Below, in pieces: positions 1-36,265 of a DNA stretch of 64,000 nt (its first letter is position 1; every line of letters starts with the position of its first letter). The notes beneath the pieces are model-generated. The model was not told where the DNA came from, made no database searches, and was given only the letters and a program-made list of their open reading frames with translations. The stretch comes from Cyprinodon diabolis (taxonomy: Eukaryota; Chordata; Actinopteri; Cyprinodontiformes; Cyprinodontidae), in assembly GCA_030533445.1 (NCBI GenBank), contig CM060070.1, positions 21,270,001 to 21,334,000 on the forward strand, read 5' to 3'. The position numbers and the translations under genes were made by a program.

Positions 1-366
1 ATGGATGATAATAAAAGGCCAAAATAAAAACCTACAAACTATAGAAAAAAATATATAGAAGTCTTTGATTTGTTTTGGCCAATTGATTACATGAACATAG
101 ATCCTACAGAAAACCTGTGCCTGGAACTAAAAATAAGGAAGCATAACAATCAAACCAACCTTGTTCAGAGCCATCGTATCTTAACAGTGTTTTTTCAAAC
201 TAAATGTTGGGTTTTTATACAGTTTTAGAATCAAAATACATTATTAACTTTTTCTAAGACAACTTTATCAGGGCTTAAAAAAAATAAATAAAAAATTCAG
301 TATTTGCAAAATATATAAAGGGAATGTAAAAATGTATAAGAGCTGAGTAATAACATCGGTACTTAC
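1..366 (-). other. atp13a3 intron after exon 28 (partial)
   Basis: AT-rich intronic sequence up to the window edge. I see no further exon or recognisable repeat here. Confidence 0.7.
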
Positions 367-24168
<23,802 letters not shown>

Positions 24169-25716
24169 GTTGCTGAACAGATTGCCAAGCCCCTTCCTTA
24201 GTCACTGTAAACATTAACAGAGAAGATCTCAATCAGAATGGACATATTTCAGCTTCTTTTCTGCTAGAGCACCGTACGATGGATGCAAGGATAATTTGGT
24301 GCACAAGCGCCCAGTCCTTCAGAGCTACAATCCATCAATATTCAATCGGCTGAATTTCCTCATCAGATTCTGGTATTTTGTCGGATAGGAGCTCTCAGGA
24401 GGAGAAGGGGTTCAGCATGTGTTTGACAATTAGTTGGGGAGTAAAAGTGAAGAAGATGTTATTGTTTCCCCACAAAAAAAAAAGAAGAATAAACCCTTAA
24501 CTGGGAAATGCCTAAACCATATCAATCAAAACAATAATAATAAATACTATTATGACTGATAAGGTTTCAAAACATGCCCTTTAAGTTCTGCAGCTACTAG
24601 CTAATGGATTTTGGATTACGACTGACTATTGAATATGATGACTACTTTATGTTGTTCTGTTTTAATACAGATCACTGAAACTGATTCAATGGATTAAGTA
24701 CAAAACCAGCTATTTAAAAAACCTAACTGGAATAGTGATTATTCATAAGAGCAGAGAAAAACAAAGCCTTAGAAACACTGGAGGGATGACAGAGAACAAG
24801 GGGATGCTCTCCGTATGTCAGTGTTTAAAGAGCTGTTTGGAGTTACATGAAACCCAGAATATCTTCAGCCTGACTCTCAGCAAGTAATACTGAAGAAAAG
24901 TCATCCAGTTACCTCCAAGCATGCCACAACAGAAAAGCAGGAAATAGCAAAAAGATTCATATCAGCCTCTTGCTCCATTGTTCATACACTGAGTTTTTTA
25001 CGGTCAAGAACTGAAATAATGATGATATAAGACATGCTTCTACTTGTCTAAACTTGCACTGTTGGCAAACATCAATCTTCTCAGCCAGTTCTAGCCTAGT
25101 TTATGTCCAAATTGGGAATTCAACTATTCTTATACTATTCTTTGCTCTCTTCTGCTGCCATGTAGAATGGTTTCAGGTGTTGTGCCATATGCCATGATCA
25201 TACTTTTTGGACATTGGGAACCAGAATCCATATTTCATCTTGATATGATGGCCAGAGGAGAACAAGCAGCTTTGGTGAATAACAGCTGGGGGACTTCTGC
25301 AGCACCCCCCTTTTTAGCCAAAGCAGTCACAGGCAAGTCACATGGAAGCCACCAGAGGTGTGAAAACCTACCCCCCTGTCTGTGAGGACAGACAAAACCA
25401 CAGAGCACACAGGACTCTGCCCCTTCTTTTGCCTCTTCTGCTCCTGCGCTCAAAGCTGGGATCCACTGTGGCTGGATCTCCACCACAGTGGAGATGCGGA
25501 CCCCAGGGAAACCAGATCTCCAAAACCATCAAGGATAAGTCAGAACCTTTCAGAACCAAACTGCTGCAAACCAGACCTTTTGCAACACATTTCTCTTGAG
25601 TTTCAGAACTTACAGAGCCAGACTGGAGAGAGGGCCTAGCCTGTCTTGATGAACGACTAAGACAAAGAGGAGCAAGGCAGTGCCCTGACTGCAGAGCTGC
25701 AACTGGATGAAACTAA

Positions 25717-26382
25717 GGCCCTGTCCACACGAAGTCAAAACGAACACGAAACGCTAATATTTTCCAGAACGTTTGTCGTAAAGACGGAGACGTAAAATAA
25801 ATGTGATCGACCACACGAATGCATGAAAACGCTGCAAAATGTATGCCAGGCCTGTAAGTGGCGCTGTGGTGCCAAAGCAAAAATAGGCGAAAACAGGCAA
25901 CGAAATGTTGGGCATGCGCAGTAATATTTATACAACAACCAAACCGGAAAACCGGAAAATGGCCCTGCGGGTCCATTTTCGTGGTTCAGTCAAATTGAGG
26001 TGATGAACTATGTCGTCTATATTGCTCTGTTCTTCCTGGAGATATTCCAGAAGAAGAAGATTCTGTTGTAAGCCCGACAGCAGGGTGAGTAGCATGAGCA
26101 GCAACCATTCAACACAGTACGGCGCCATTGTTGTTGTGATACTGTGTCTCACATGCGTGTTTAGAGGCGACGCTATGACGCATGCGTGTAAGAAAAAAAA
26201 ATGCGTTAGAGCTTAAAGATGGAAACGCGAAAACGGCGTTTCAAAATCTTCCCACTCTGAAGGCTTAATAAAAAAAAGATAGTTTACAGACCCCCGAAAC
26301 GCCGGCTTCGTATGTATGAGAGGCCGGTTTGGTGAAAAATTTGTGCGTTTAGGCCAGGGTTTGACTTTGTGTGGACGGGGCC
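25717..26382 (+). mobile_element. Harbinger-like MITE, copy 1
   Basis: 666 bp with inverted ends: GGCCCTGTCCACACGAAGTC on the left and, on the right, the reverse complement of GGCCCCGTCCACACAAAGTC. It is about 90% identical to the copy at 30445-31075. A minus-strand frame from 26152 reads a Leu-rich start (VEWLLLMLLTLLSG), like the N-terminus of Harbinger transposases. The left flank is TAA and the right TCA, so the target duplication is imperfect here. Confidence 0.75.
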
Positions 26383-28524
26383 TCAAGCTTTCCAACTGGA
26401 CATGGAAAAAGGTTTTCAGGTCTGGCATGATTAGGGACAGAACAAACAATATGTCTTTTGATGATGCTAATCATATCGTGTGTTTACTGCTGAGTAAAGA
26501 CGACGCTAACTGATGCTAAAGAATGGACTGCATGCTTCTCTATGCTACAGGAATATGTGTTGAGCTGTTGTTTAAGCTTGGACAAGCTTTATTCACTAAG
26601 GATTAAAACAGTGATATAACATTAGTGTTCATGTGTTCCTCAGATGCTCGTGACATTTCCATTACCAAGTATGACCAAAAGTCATTTAGTGGAATCATGA
26701 TGTCCATTCCCTGCTAGCTATTTAAAAGAGAGTAAAGAATCATTTAACTAAAGGTTATTGATTCTTGATTAAGCAAATCATTTAATAAAACATTATTTGG
26801 CCAAATAATGTTTTATTCACCTCATGGATTTACATTGTGAATTGGTCTGAAAACATTCCAATTTCCTTAAAATTAGTGAAAAGCTAATTTGATCATATCC
26901 CAAATTATTCCAGATAAACTTTGGTTTCAAACACAATAGCCATCTTAAACTGTATGGTATGGTATGTATGGTTTTCAACCATGTTTCCCCTTCCTCTTTG
27001 TACATAGTAGTTTAGTTTAGCAGAGTTGAGTTTTACTAGTCTTAGTTGAGAGTGTTAAACTGAAATATATTTGACTTGGAGCTGAATGATTTTTGTTAAT
27101 AAACTCTTATATTTTGAACAGACGAAGTGAATTTATTCCATGTATGTGCAGAATTAACTGTTTGACCATGATTAGTGTTCGAATCACTCTTTCATCTATT
27201 GTTCTAAAACACAGTTAGTAGGACTGTGTGTTATAAGCAATATATAACAGCTGAAATAATATCTGATTAAATAAGATATTTTCAAGCGTACACAATCATT
27301 CCATTTATTGCCAAAATCAATCAATTTCTGTAAATAAAATTGTCATTTTAAAATTTTGACCTGTGTAGTACAACAGTCTCATTGAATTTACGGATTTATT
27401 TTCAATACAAATTAAGACTACAAATAATAATAGCATATAATACAGCCTTGGACAAAAAAAAAAAAGTGTTAAACTTTGTTTTTCACACCCAAGTGAACTG
27501 GATTGATTATTTGCTAACATAGATCCACACAAGCCAAAAGAAATCCTTAAAAGAATGGAGAGTTTCCATGATTGAGGCAAAAGAAAGATAAAATGGGAGT
27601 AATCCAAGGCAAATACATTAGTTGTTCTATAGAGTTGGGGTGAATATGGGCCTTTAAGTACAAAGAAACAGCAACATAAAATCCTTTTAAGATTTGACTA
27701 GAAATTTACAATGATGCAAAGTTAAAAAAAAATGACACAAAAGCAGAACTAGAAGATACCAGGTTAAATGAATATAGAGGAAGATGATAAAACACCATCT
27801 CCCACGTCACTGCAGCAAAGTGGCAGCACAATATCTGTGGACATGTTTGCTACAGGGTCAACCGCTCACTGGCCCTTTAACACCCAGAAATTCTGTGTGG
27901 CTGAGCTCAAACACAGATCTTATCAGGCAGCTACACCCAGGAGAACCTTTCTCTGATATACTCTGGGATATTTTACTTAGGACCAAGCCCTTCCTTGTAT
28001 TTTCCAATGGCAGCCCTCCCCTGGCCAGTGCTATGCAGTAAGTGCAGCACAGGCAGAACATTCCCTCCCAAACTCCTGCAATGAGTGGAAATACCAACAA
28101 CAGTGCATCACTGGGAGATTTCTATCCTGGATGACAGATTTAGAGAGGAACACAACGAGAGCAAACCTCTAAAAGGATCTCAAAGTATCAGGGCGGTTAC
28201 TGGTATCAATTTATTCAAAGGTTTAGAAATAAAACTGCCATCAAAATGAGTCGAATCAGGGCAGCCAGAGTTTTCTCTCAACATATGAATTATAGAGATA
28301 GACAGTATCCCCACCTCTCCAGCTGCTGCCTGTTGGATTTTTTTAGTTTTTACCTCCATCAAATACAAAAAATACAATTCTGCTTTTTAAGAATATTTCC
28401 TTATTTCAACAATAAAGAAACTAAATACAAACAACCACTGAACTGAGAAACCTGCAGCACTGGGTAAAAAAAGCAGTGATGATTGGAGCAGTTACAATTA
28501 TTCATAAAACAATGATTACTGTGT

Positions 28525-28612
28525 GTCGGACAGTCGCAAACCTGCGCAGACCTCAAGCGGAAGTGCGCAGACAAAAAGCAGCTGTGATTGGTCCTTGGTA
28601 TGCCATGATTAT
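28525..28612 (+). repeat. Dispersed repeat matching 40390-40480 in reverse
   Basis: GTCGGACAGTCGCAAACCTG and AGACAAAAAGCAGCTGTGAT occur here on the plus strand and at 40390-40480 on the minus strand. It is presumably the upstream end of the same element family as the MADF-like relic. Confidence 0.6.
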
Positions 28613-29280
28613 ATCTCTATTTTTGAAATCTTTCAATGAAAAGAGAAAAATAAAATGCTTTGCCCAATTGTGGGCTGTTCATCACCATAATCTCTATAGC
28701 CACAGTTGCCTTTAAGTATCAGAGGTAGACCTTTTTTGATAACAGGTGTCGTCCAGAAAAATCCCTCTCTTGCAGGCTCTCACTTTAAATGCACAGTCAT
28801 GATTTTTGACTTCTAGAATTATAAAATGTTAAATGCAAAAAGAAGCAACAGAGATTACAAGTATGACCAAGTGTATACAAATTCACAGATATGAAGGGAT
28901 TTGTTTCTTTCTCCATGAGTTGAAAGTAATTTAATATACAATGCAACTCCAAAAAGCAGTGGACAAGTTGTTACAAGCACAACCAGCAATCAGTCTACCA
29001 TAGCAACACGGTGGTGGTATTTGTTTTACTAACGCCGAACAGGACATCAGCTTAGGGCCCCAGAGTAACTAGGATCCAGGAGTTTGTTTTGTTACTTTCT
29101 AACAGTGGGTGATGCATAGAAATTGGATTGTGTAACAAGCAATGCCAGAGCTGCAGTACGTTCATTGCACAAGGTTTTTCCTACATGGAATTGATCATGG
29201 CACACCGCCACAGTCAAATATGTCAGGAAACCTTCAGATTGAATAAAAAAATTTAAAAAAGCACATAAAAAAAAATAAAT

Positions 29281-29415
29281 TAATAATAATAATTGAACTT
29301 TATTGATCTCACATTGGAGAAATTTACCTTTGCATTTAACCCATCCCCTCGGGCTGCCATCGTGGGGCGCCCAGGGAGCAGGCCTAGTGGTTATGCCCTA
29401 ACCACTAGGCCGTCA
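29281..29415 (-). mobile_element. SINE-like retroposon fragment
   Basis: On the minus strand the segment starts GGCCTAGTGGTTAGGGC (tRNA D-arm/A-box-like), passes GAGGGGATGGGTTAAATGCA and ends near GATCAATAAAGTTCAAT followed by an ATT repeat. The GGATGGGTTAAATGCAGAG-type stretch is shared with 53110-53140. The 5' end forms a perfect 13-bp hairpin with its own complement (29381-29411). Confidence 0.6.
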
Positions 29416-30179
29416 CTGTTATTCCAATCATAACAGTTTAAAAATTGATTTAAATATCATCAAATGTTAAAGTATATCTTAAAAAAACAACATCACCGGC
29501 TCCTGTTTGTCTTGTTAAATTGGCTAAGGTTTGAAGGTTACTGGTGGCTACAATGCAGATCTCTCAAGCAACTCTTTTTCCAAAAGCAAATGGAGACATT
29601 TGTTTTTTTGGCAAACTTGGAAGCTGCAGTTCTACCCTTACTCTCTGACCACACTACTGAGAGCTGCAGAGGCTCCTCTAAGTGCTGTCTCACAGACACC
29701 TGCAGCTGCCCTGCATGCAGTCAGAGCAAAGAGACCAGCTCTGTCTTTTTCCCACAGCTAATGTATAACCAAGCTGCGAATGATTCCACCCTGGATTACA
29801 AAGCCGGATATAAACAAAATGTAAATATCGTTTTTTAATCAAGCTTTTTTTTTCCTCAGTTAAACTGTTGCCCTAAAATAATTATGGGCAACCACACAGC
29901 TTGGATCACTTTTTCACCTCATAACGTATCTGCCTCCGACTACCATCTATTCGTTAAAATCAGATGTATATAGTGTGCATTTAGGCAGCGTATGACAATT
30001 CATACTTTACAGAAAGTACGGTTAATTTATGTTGCATCTTAAGAAAATTTCAACAACAGTCAGGTAGTTATTATAGGTTTCTGAGAGATACGATAATGCA
30101 GCTACTGATTGAAGAAATAGAGGGTCTCTAAATAGTAGTTTGCTTAGAGCTGGTCCAGCTACTGTCCAGCTAAAGATAG

Positions 30180-30275
30180 TTTGTTCAATTTTTTTTTCTA
30201 TAATCATTTTGCTGCTGTAAACACCAGAATTTCCCAGTTATGGGGCATAAAGGGATTTTCTATTCTGTTCTATTT
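30180..30275 (+). mobile_element. LINE 3' tail
   Basis: The stretch TTTTGCTGCTGTAAACACCA, then TTTCCCAGTTATGGGGCAT and TTCTATTCTGTTCTATTTCT, is the same type of retroelement end as at 56090-56160 (TGCAGCTGTAACACCAC...CCCCATTGTGGGACAATA...TTCTGTTCTATTC). Confidence 0.55.
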
Positions 30276-30444
30276 CTAGCCGGCATACACTTCACCTTTA
30301 TTTTAGCGAACGGTGCGCCTGATTCTCCCACAAACGTGCCATCATATTAGCTTCCTCTAGTTGCCACTGTCAGACAGCATGTGGGGAAACTATTTTCTTG
30401 CAGTAGCTTAAGTATTCCCATATATCTGACATTAGAAAGCTTTA

Positions 30445-31075
30445 GGCCCCGTCCACACGAAGTCAAAAGGAACACGAAACGCTAATATTTTCCAGAACGT
30501 TTTGTCGTAAAGACGGAGACGTAAAATAAATGCGATCGTCCACACGAATGCATGAAAACGCTGCAAAATGTATGCCAGGCCTGTAAGTGGCGCTGTGGTG
30601 CCAAAGCAAAAACACGAAATGTTGGGCATGTGCACTAATATTTATACATGGTTGCCCTGCGCGTCCATTTTCGTGGTTCAGTCAAATTCAGGTGCTGAAC
30701 TATGTCGTCGATATTGCTCTGTTCTTCCTGGAGATATTCCAGAAGAAGAAGATTCTGTTGTAAGCCCGACAGCAGGGTGAGTAGCATGAGCAGCAACCAT
30801 TCAACACAGTACGGCGCCATTGTTGTTGTGATACTGTGTCGCGCATGCGTGTTAAGAGGCGACGCTATGACGCTTGCGTGTAAGAAAAAAAATGCGGTTA
30901 GAGCTTAAAGATGGAAACGCGAAAACGGCGTTTCAAAATCTTCCCACTCTGAAGGCTGAATAAAAAAAAAGATCGTTTACAGACCCTCGAAACGCCGGCT
31001 ACGTATGGATGACAGGCTGGTTTGGTGAAAAATTTGTGCGTTTAGGCCAGGGTTTGGCTTCGTGTACACGGGGCC
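30445..31075 (+). mobile_element. Harbinger-like MITE, copy 2
   Basis: 631 bp, same family and same orientation as copy 1, flanked by TTA on both sides (30442-30444, 31076-31078). This fits the 3-bp TWA target duplication of PIF/Harbinger elements. It lacks about 30 bp of copy 1 near 25935. Confidence 0.8.
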
Positions 31076-31179
31076 TTAGAGTGCGGAGCTGTGCATGGTG
31101 TATGCAGCGCCCTCTCTGAAAGGACACTGAGCACACCTGAGCACACTCCCTCTGATAGGATTTAAAACCAAATATGCTA

Positions 31180-31480
31180 ATATTTCGAGAGGAACAGCAA
31201 TGTTGGAGAGTATGTCAATCACTCTCATGTATTTTTCCTGCCCAAAGTTGGCAACTTACTGGGATGCAATCTGTCAGACCACTGGGAAGATTTTGGGATA
31301 TATCATCCCCAAAGACCTCAGAATATTTCTGCTGGGTCTGATATCTGGAGAAGTGTTTCAAAAAGAAGATGAGTATCATTTTAAAGTTCCATCAATTGCA
31401 AGCAAAAAAGCTATTACACAGTCTTTGCTAAAGAAACTCCCTCTCCAGCTGGACCACTGATGGGAAGTGGTGGAGGAGAT
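31180..31480 (+). pseudogene. 5'-truncated LINE ORF2 C-terminus
   Basis: An open frame at 31200-31460 reads YFSCPKLATYWDAICQTTGK, then RIFLLGLIS, then SKKAITQSLLKKLP, the CP-x-x-x-x-W pattern and spacing of the C-terminal end of L1/Tx1-type LINE reverse transcriptase proteins. Everything upstream is missing, as in a 5'-truncated insertion. Confidence 0.6.
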
Positions 31481-32610
31481 TCACGTTTCATCCTTCACAT
31501 AGAAAAGAACATTCCTACAACAAACGCTGGTCTAAATGGCTGACATACAAGAGCAAGGAAGCATAACTAGGTGTAACATCCTCTAATGTTCTCTTTTATC
31601 CCCCTTTCTTTCTTACTATTCAACTACAAATCAGGATTAGTTAGTGTTAGTTGTACGTTTCATTGTAATGAAAAATGTTAAAATGTATAAAAAATAAAAT
31701 GCTTACACTTCAGAAACAGCATGATGGAAAACTTCAGCAATTTTTCATACCAGAGTTTGAAACCAGTACCAGCCCGTGCCTTGGTGTGGCAATAGAACTA
31801 CCATTTATGGTCCCTTTGGTTTTATCTTCACTCTCAAACACTTCTGTGTGGAAAACATCTTCAGCTCCAAGTGGATTTAGCCCTAGAAAAACAACGTTTG
31901 GCTACAGGCTAGCTCCTACCTTGAGAACAAGGGACACAATGTCCCAGGCGGTCCACCCCCCACGGGTAGCCTGCTCTCTCACAACACCAACCTGGAACCC
32001 TGAGAAGAAGAGAAATAAAACGGCTAATCATAAATGTATATAGCTTTGAACATTTCATGTAATAAATTGAAAAACTGGAGTTTAACTGGGATAAACATTT
32101 CCATTCAAAAGAAATATTCTATTGCCATGTAAGATGAGAGAATAAACAATCAGATACAGTCACAAAACAGGCTTAGATTGGAAGGGAAGCTCTTAGTTTT
32201 TCTAAAGACATTTTGACACCTAGTCTTTGTCAATTCTGTCGGCTCACAGCAGAGATATCTTTAGTTGGAGCTCTGATGTATTTAAGCAGCATGGAGGTCC
32301 TTCCTCTTTAGCACATTGCAAGTCAGATGCAAATCAAATAGCTACCCCTTGTCCTTCTGGTGCATTGGAGTCAAAAAGACACTTTATTACAGAAGAACAT
32401 GAGGACAAACAACACAATAAGTTTAGAGATCCACTGATACATCTGATTAATTTCTGCTAAAGTAACAATACTACAGCTTTAGAGTTTTGACTGATTCCGA
32501 TATTGACATGATAAAATACCTGCGTAAATCATAGATACTTTTGTTAACTATTTCTAGGCTGGAAGGTTAGAAAAGGCTTGATCAAGCGATTTTACTCAAA
32601 AAAAGAACAA

Positions 32611-32745
32611 TAGGGATGAGAACAACTGACCTATTTGCTACTAACCAACGGGTTGTGGATGGAGGCAGATATATTTCGATATTTGTTTCTTCGGCTGATA
32701 CTGGACCAATTTCCGATATCTATCTCCGATTGGATCATCCCTAGT
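32611..32745. repeat. Short TIR element relic
   Basis: The segment starts TAGGGATGAGAACAACTG and ends with the reverse complement of TAGGGATGATCCAATCGG, giving about 10 matching end bases. The inner sequence (GATATTTGTTTCTTCGGCTG) resembles a common fish hAT-type non-autonomous family. Confidence 0.4.
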
Positions 32746-33001
32746 CAAGTTAACTCTAGTTAACTAGTCAACTAGTTAATCAAAGTAATTAACTGTAATT
32801 AATTAACTAGCTTGTTAAAAAAAAAAAAAAAGAGACTGGACAACACAGAGATGGTGTGGGACATCACAACATAGTCCATCTAAAAAATTACCTTTAGTTC
32901 TTTACATCAATATTTGTTTCTTTTTTTTTAGTTAAAAATAATGATTTATTAAAAAGATTGATAAACATATATCCCTTGGATCCCCCTCCCCTTTTACAAC
33001 A

Positions 33002-33005
<4 letters not shown>

Positions 33006-33071
<66 letters not shown>

Positions 33072-33072
33072 A
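33006..33072. repeat. (TA)n microsatellite followed by poly-T
   Basis: About 24 TA dinucleotides (33006-33054), then a run of about 18 T. Confidence 0.97.
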
Positions 33073-36000
33073 ATATCTAAGAATAGCCCAGTTTTCTTTT
33101 TTTGTATCTAAGGAGCAAAATTGAAGAAAAACAGCTGCCTCTTACCCGATCAGTGTTTTTGCTCAACATTGACATTTTTTTTTTTAAGCGGCAAAAAAGG
33201 AGGTTGGTAAATAATCAGGAGTACATGAATACATTGAAAGATTTAAAATGGCTTTTATGTTTACCTGCTTACATTTGTGTGCCAAGGTATAGAAATAAAG
33301 AAAGAAAAGTCATCTGTTGTTTTAACTGTATCAGAAAAGAAAATCTAATCTGATTATTTGATTATTGAAATAATTTTGAACTTTGTAATTGTTAAGTAAA
33401 TAGATTCTTTAACAAATTCCATTTCCATAAAGACTCAAAGCAGTTATTGAGCCAAAGCTATATATAAAAAAATATATATGTACTTTGCATTAAAAAGAGA
33501 AACCTTCATGATCAATTCAAAAGATAGAGCAGGTTTACTGGTTAAAATGCTGAAAAAAAAAAAAAAAACATATTAAGCACATACTGCTCTGATTAATAAT
33601 TGGTGATTCAGAAACATAGTTATCAGATTAATTAACAAAATAATCGCTAGATGCAGCCCAAAAGAGAAAAATCTCTTTCTAAGGTAATGTTACATTTGTG
33701 ATGTATAACATGGCAAACTACTCGCTATGGTTTCTTCCTTTGGTTCTCTGAAGTCAGACTATTTAAGTTGATAATCAGAACGTCACCATCTCTTCCTCCT
33801 TCAGCACATACATCCTCCTTGATAAGATAATTTCTTTGACTGCAGATAAACATCTCTGCTTAGACCTGCTCATGTCTGGTTGTTTCTGTCTACTTATCTT
33901 TAAACATTAGAGGTTTCATTAGATATTCAGTGATTAATTCCCTATGAGCTAAATTGAACTTTGCTGGCCTGCAGTTGCAAAGATGATGAATAATGCCCGT
34001 AGAGCTTAATCAAGGGACAGTTACAACACAACTGAGGCAGTAGTCAGGTGATTCAATCCCAATAAACCTCCCAACCTCTCATTACAATGCCAAGGAATAA
34101 ACAAAATGTATTTCTTTTTTCTTTTTGCAAAGAAAAAAGGAGACAGAGGGAATCACTGTTTGAACTGGAACATTGGGGCCCCTGTTTAGGGTCTATAGGA
34201 GTCTGCGTGATTTGAGTGGTATTTATAGAGTCCCAGAGCCAAGCCTAAGGCCATAATGTTGACTCTTGTTTGATTAGTCTACCACTGTATTAATAAGCAA
34301 TGATAGCGTGATGCAAATTTAGAAACAGACTTCTGTTTATAACCTGTCAAGCAAGACTAAACAAGATTTGTATCACTTTTCCTGAAAAGCAATTAGTGAA
34401 AGAAACTCACTAAATGTAATGGTCGACTGAATAAAAATAAATCAAACGCAACTCAAACATAACTTGAGTTAGCGGTTTTTCTACAGCTGAATGAAAGATA
34501 TAAAAGGATACCATTCTGATCTATTAGTTCCCTATCTGCCCTCACTGTATGGTCAACAATACCTTAATCAAAAACCAGATATATTCCCCTTTCCTCTTTA
34601 ACTCAGAGACGGGGAAAAGTGAACAATAAACCGTGACCTAATGACAGAAGTCTATAATTCATGGAAGCGTTTGGAGGAAAGTGTTTTGTTGCCATCATAC
34701 TCTGCACTCTGTGTTCTTTCTTTATCACTTCCCCTCAATTATAGAGTATTGCAGCCAAGCTTTGTTCACCATCATGAACCATTGAGCTCCTGATATTTGT
34801 CTTGGTTGCCACTGGACAACTTCTTTCAGAGTTTCTGACCATCTGTCCTTCTACCATTGGCTACTGAAACTATGAGGAAATATAGAATGAATGCATTTTC
34901 CCCAATAAAAATAGTCAATTCAACAATGCCTATGTGTTCAATGAATACAAAGCAAAAGCATAATCTGACATCTGAAAGAAAGATCCCCACAACACCACCC
35001 CCAAAAAGTTCCCACTTATTGCAGGGTTTGCATCTCAACATCTATCAATATTTAAAATAGAGGAAGGTTAATATTGACGTTGAGTTTTTAATATTTGACT
35101 CTATGAGAAAGAAAGATGAAGGCAAAAGGCTATAGGGAAAAAATTTTAATCCCACCGATCAAAACCTTTAAATCTGACCACATGCTTCTGGATTAAAAGG
35201 GAAAGCGCTCAGCAATCTATGAAAACCTTCCTCTCCCACCGTGAGAGATTAAACATGTTTTGATTTCAAAAAGGGGTTTTCCTGATGAAAACTGAACCTG
35301 AGTGAGAGAAGCTGTGCCTGAAAATCAAACTGACTAAATCGTTTAAAGAATCTAGCTTTCATGCATGAGGAAAAAAAAATATACTCCTTACTAAAGATTA
35401 AATGGGTACACATGAAGTTTGAGGATAACTGTCTTGTTACTTTTGTGAGAGGAGAATTACTATATGCAGACATCTATTGTGCAAAAAAAATTTTTTTTTG
35501 CAGGAATTTTGTAAAACTGCAACTGTATTGCATGAAAACCTAATTTCATTCCTATAATTTTTTTGAATTTATAGGGTGGGGAAACTGCTTAAATATTTTT
35601 CATAAGAATCAGACAGAATAATCCATTCACTGCAGTGGAAAATTTTGGAGCATAAACAAACAAAGCTAATTTAGTGGGTAAATATTGACCACATTGTTTT
35701 TTGTGCAAATAGACTTAGCTGGAAAAGAGACCTTTAACAGCTAACGAGTCCTTTAAAGGTCCACTTTTTATCATTCTATCTCTATTCTCCCATTCTGCAG
35801 CATTTGTTAGCTCAATCTCTAACATTATGCTCTCCCTGCTTTTTTCTCAGTAGTTTGATCTGGTCTGATCTGGCTTGGCTGTGACACCATCCTGGTGATA
35901 AATATCAGCTGTGCTGCTGGCATCAACACCTTTGTTTTAGGATGCTGGACTTTGGCCTTTTTTCAGTGTAGTCCTGTTTCTCTGACTGTGACTACCTGCA

Positions 36001-36099
36001 TGTGCTCTATTTCAACCTCTGAAATGGGAGGTGGTTTGGAGCTTGTCTGCCTGGCTGTGTGTTTCCTGGACGGGGTCGTCTGTGGAGCTGGTTGACAGT

Positions 36100-36265
36100 T
36101 GCCTTTTGTATCACTGCTTCTTTCTGTATCTCTGCTTCTGTCTCCTTGAACCCCAGTCGGCCTCAGCAGATGGCCGCTCACATTGAGCCTGGTTCTGCTA
36201 GAGGTTTCTTTCTGTTAAAATGGAGTTTTTCCTCTCCACTGTTGCTACAAGCATGCTCGGTGTGG
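36100..36265 (+). repeat. Dispersed teleost repeat
   Basis: The stretch GAACCCCAGTCGGCCTCAGC ... GATGGCCGCTCACATTGAGC ... GGTTTCTTTCTGTTAAAATG ... GTTTTTCCTCTCCACTGTTG is a sequence I recognise as very abundant in fish genomes. The family name is not certain; it may extend left to about 35860. Confidence 0.55.

Noticed and set aside
29381..29411. A tRNA gene
   Set aside because: Only the D-arm-like start is present; no anticodon or T arm follows, and the tail is SINE-like.
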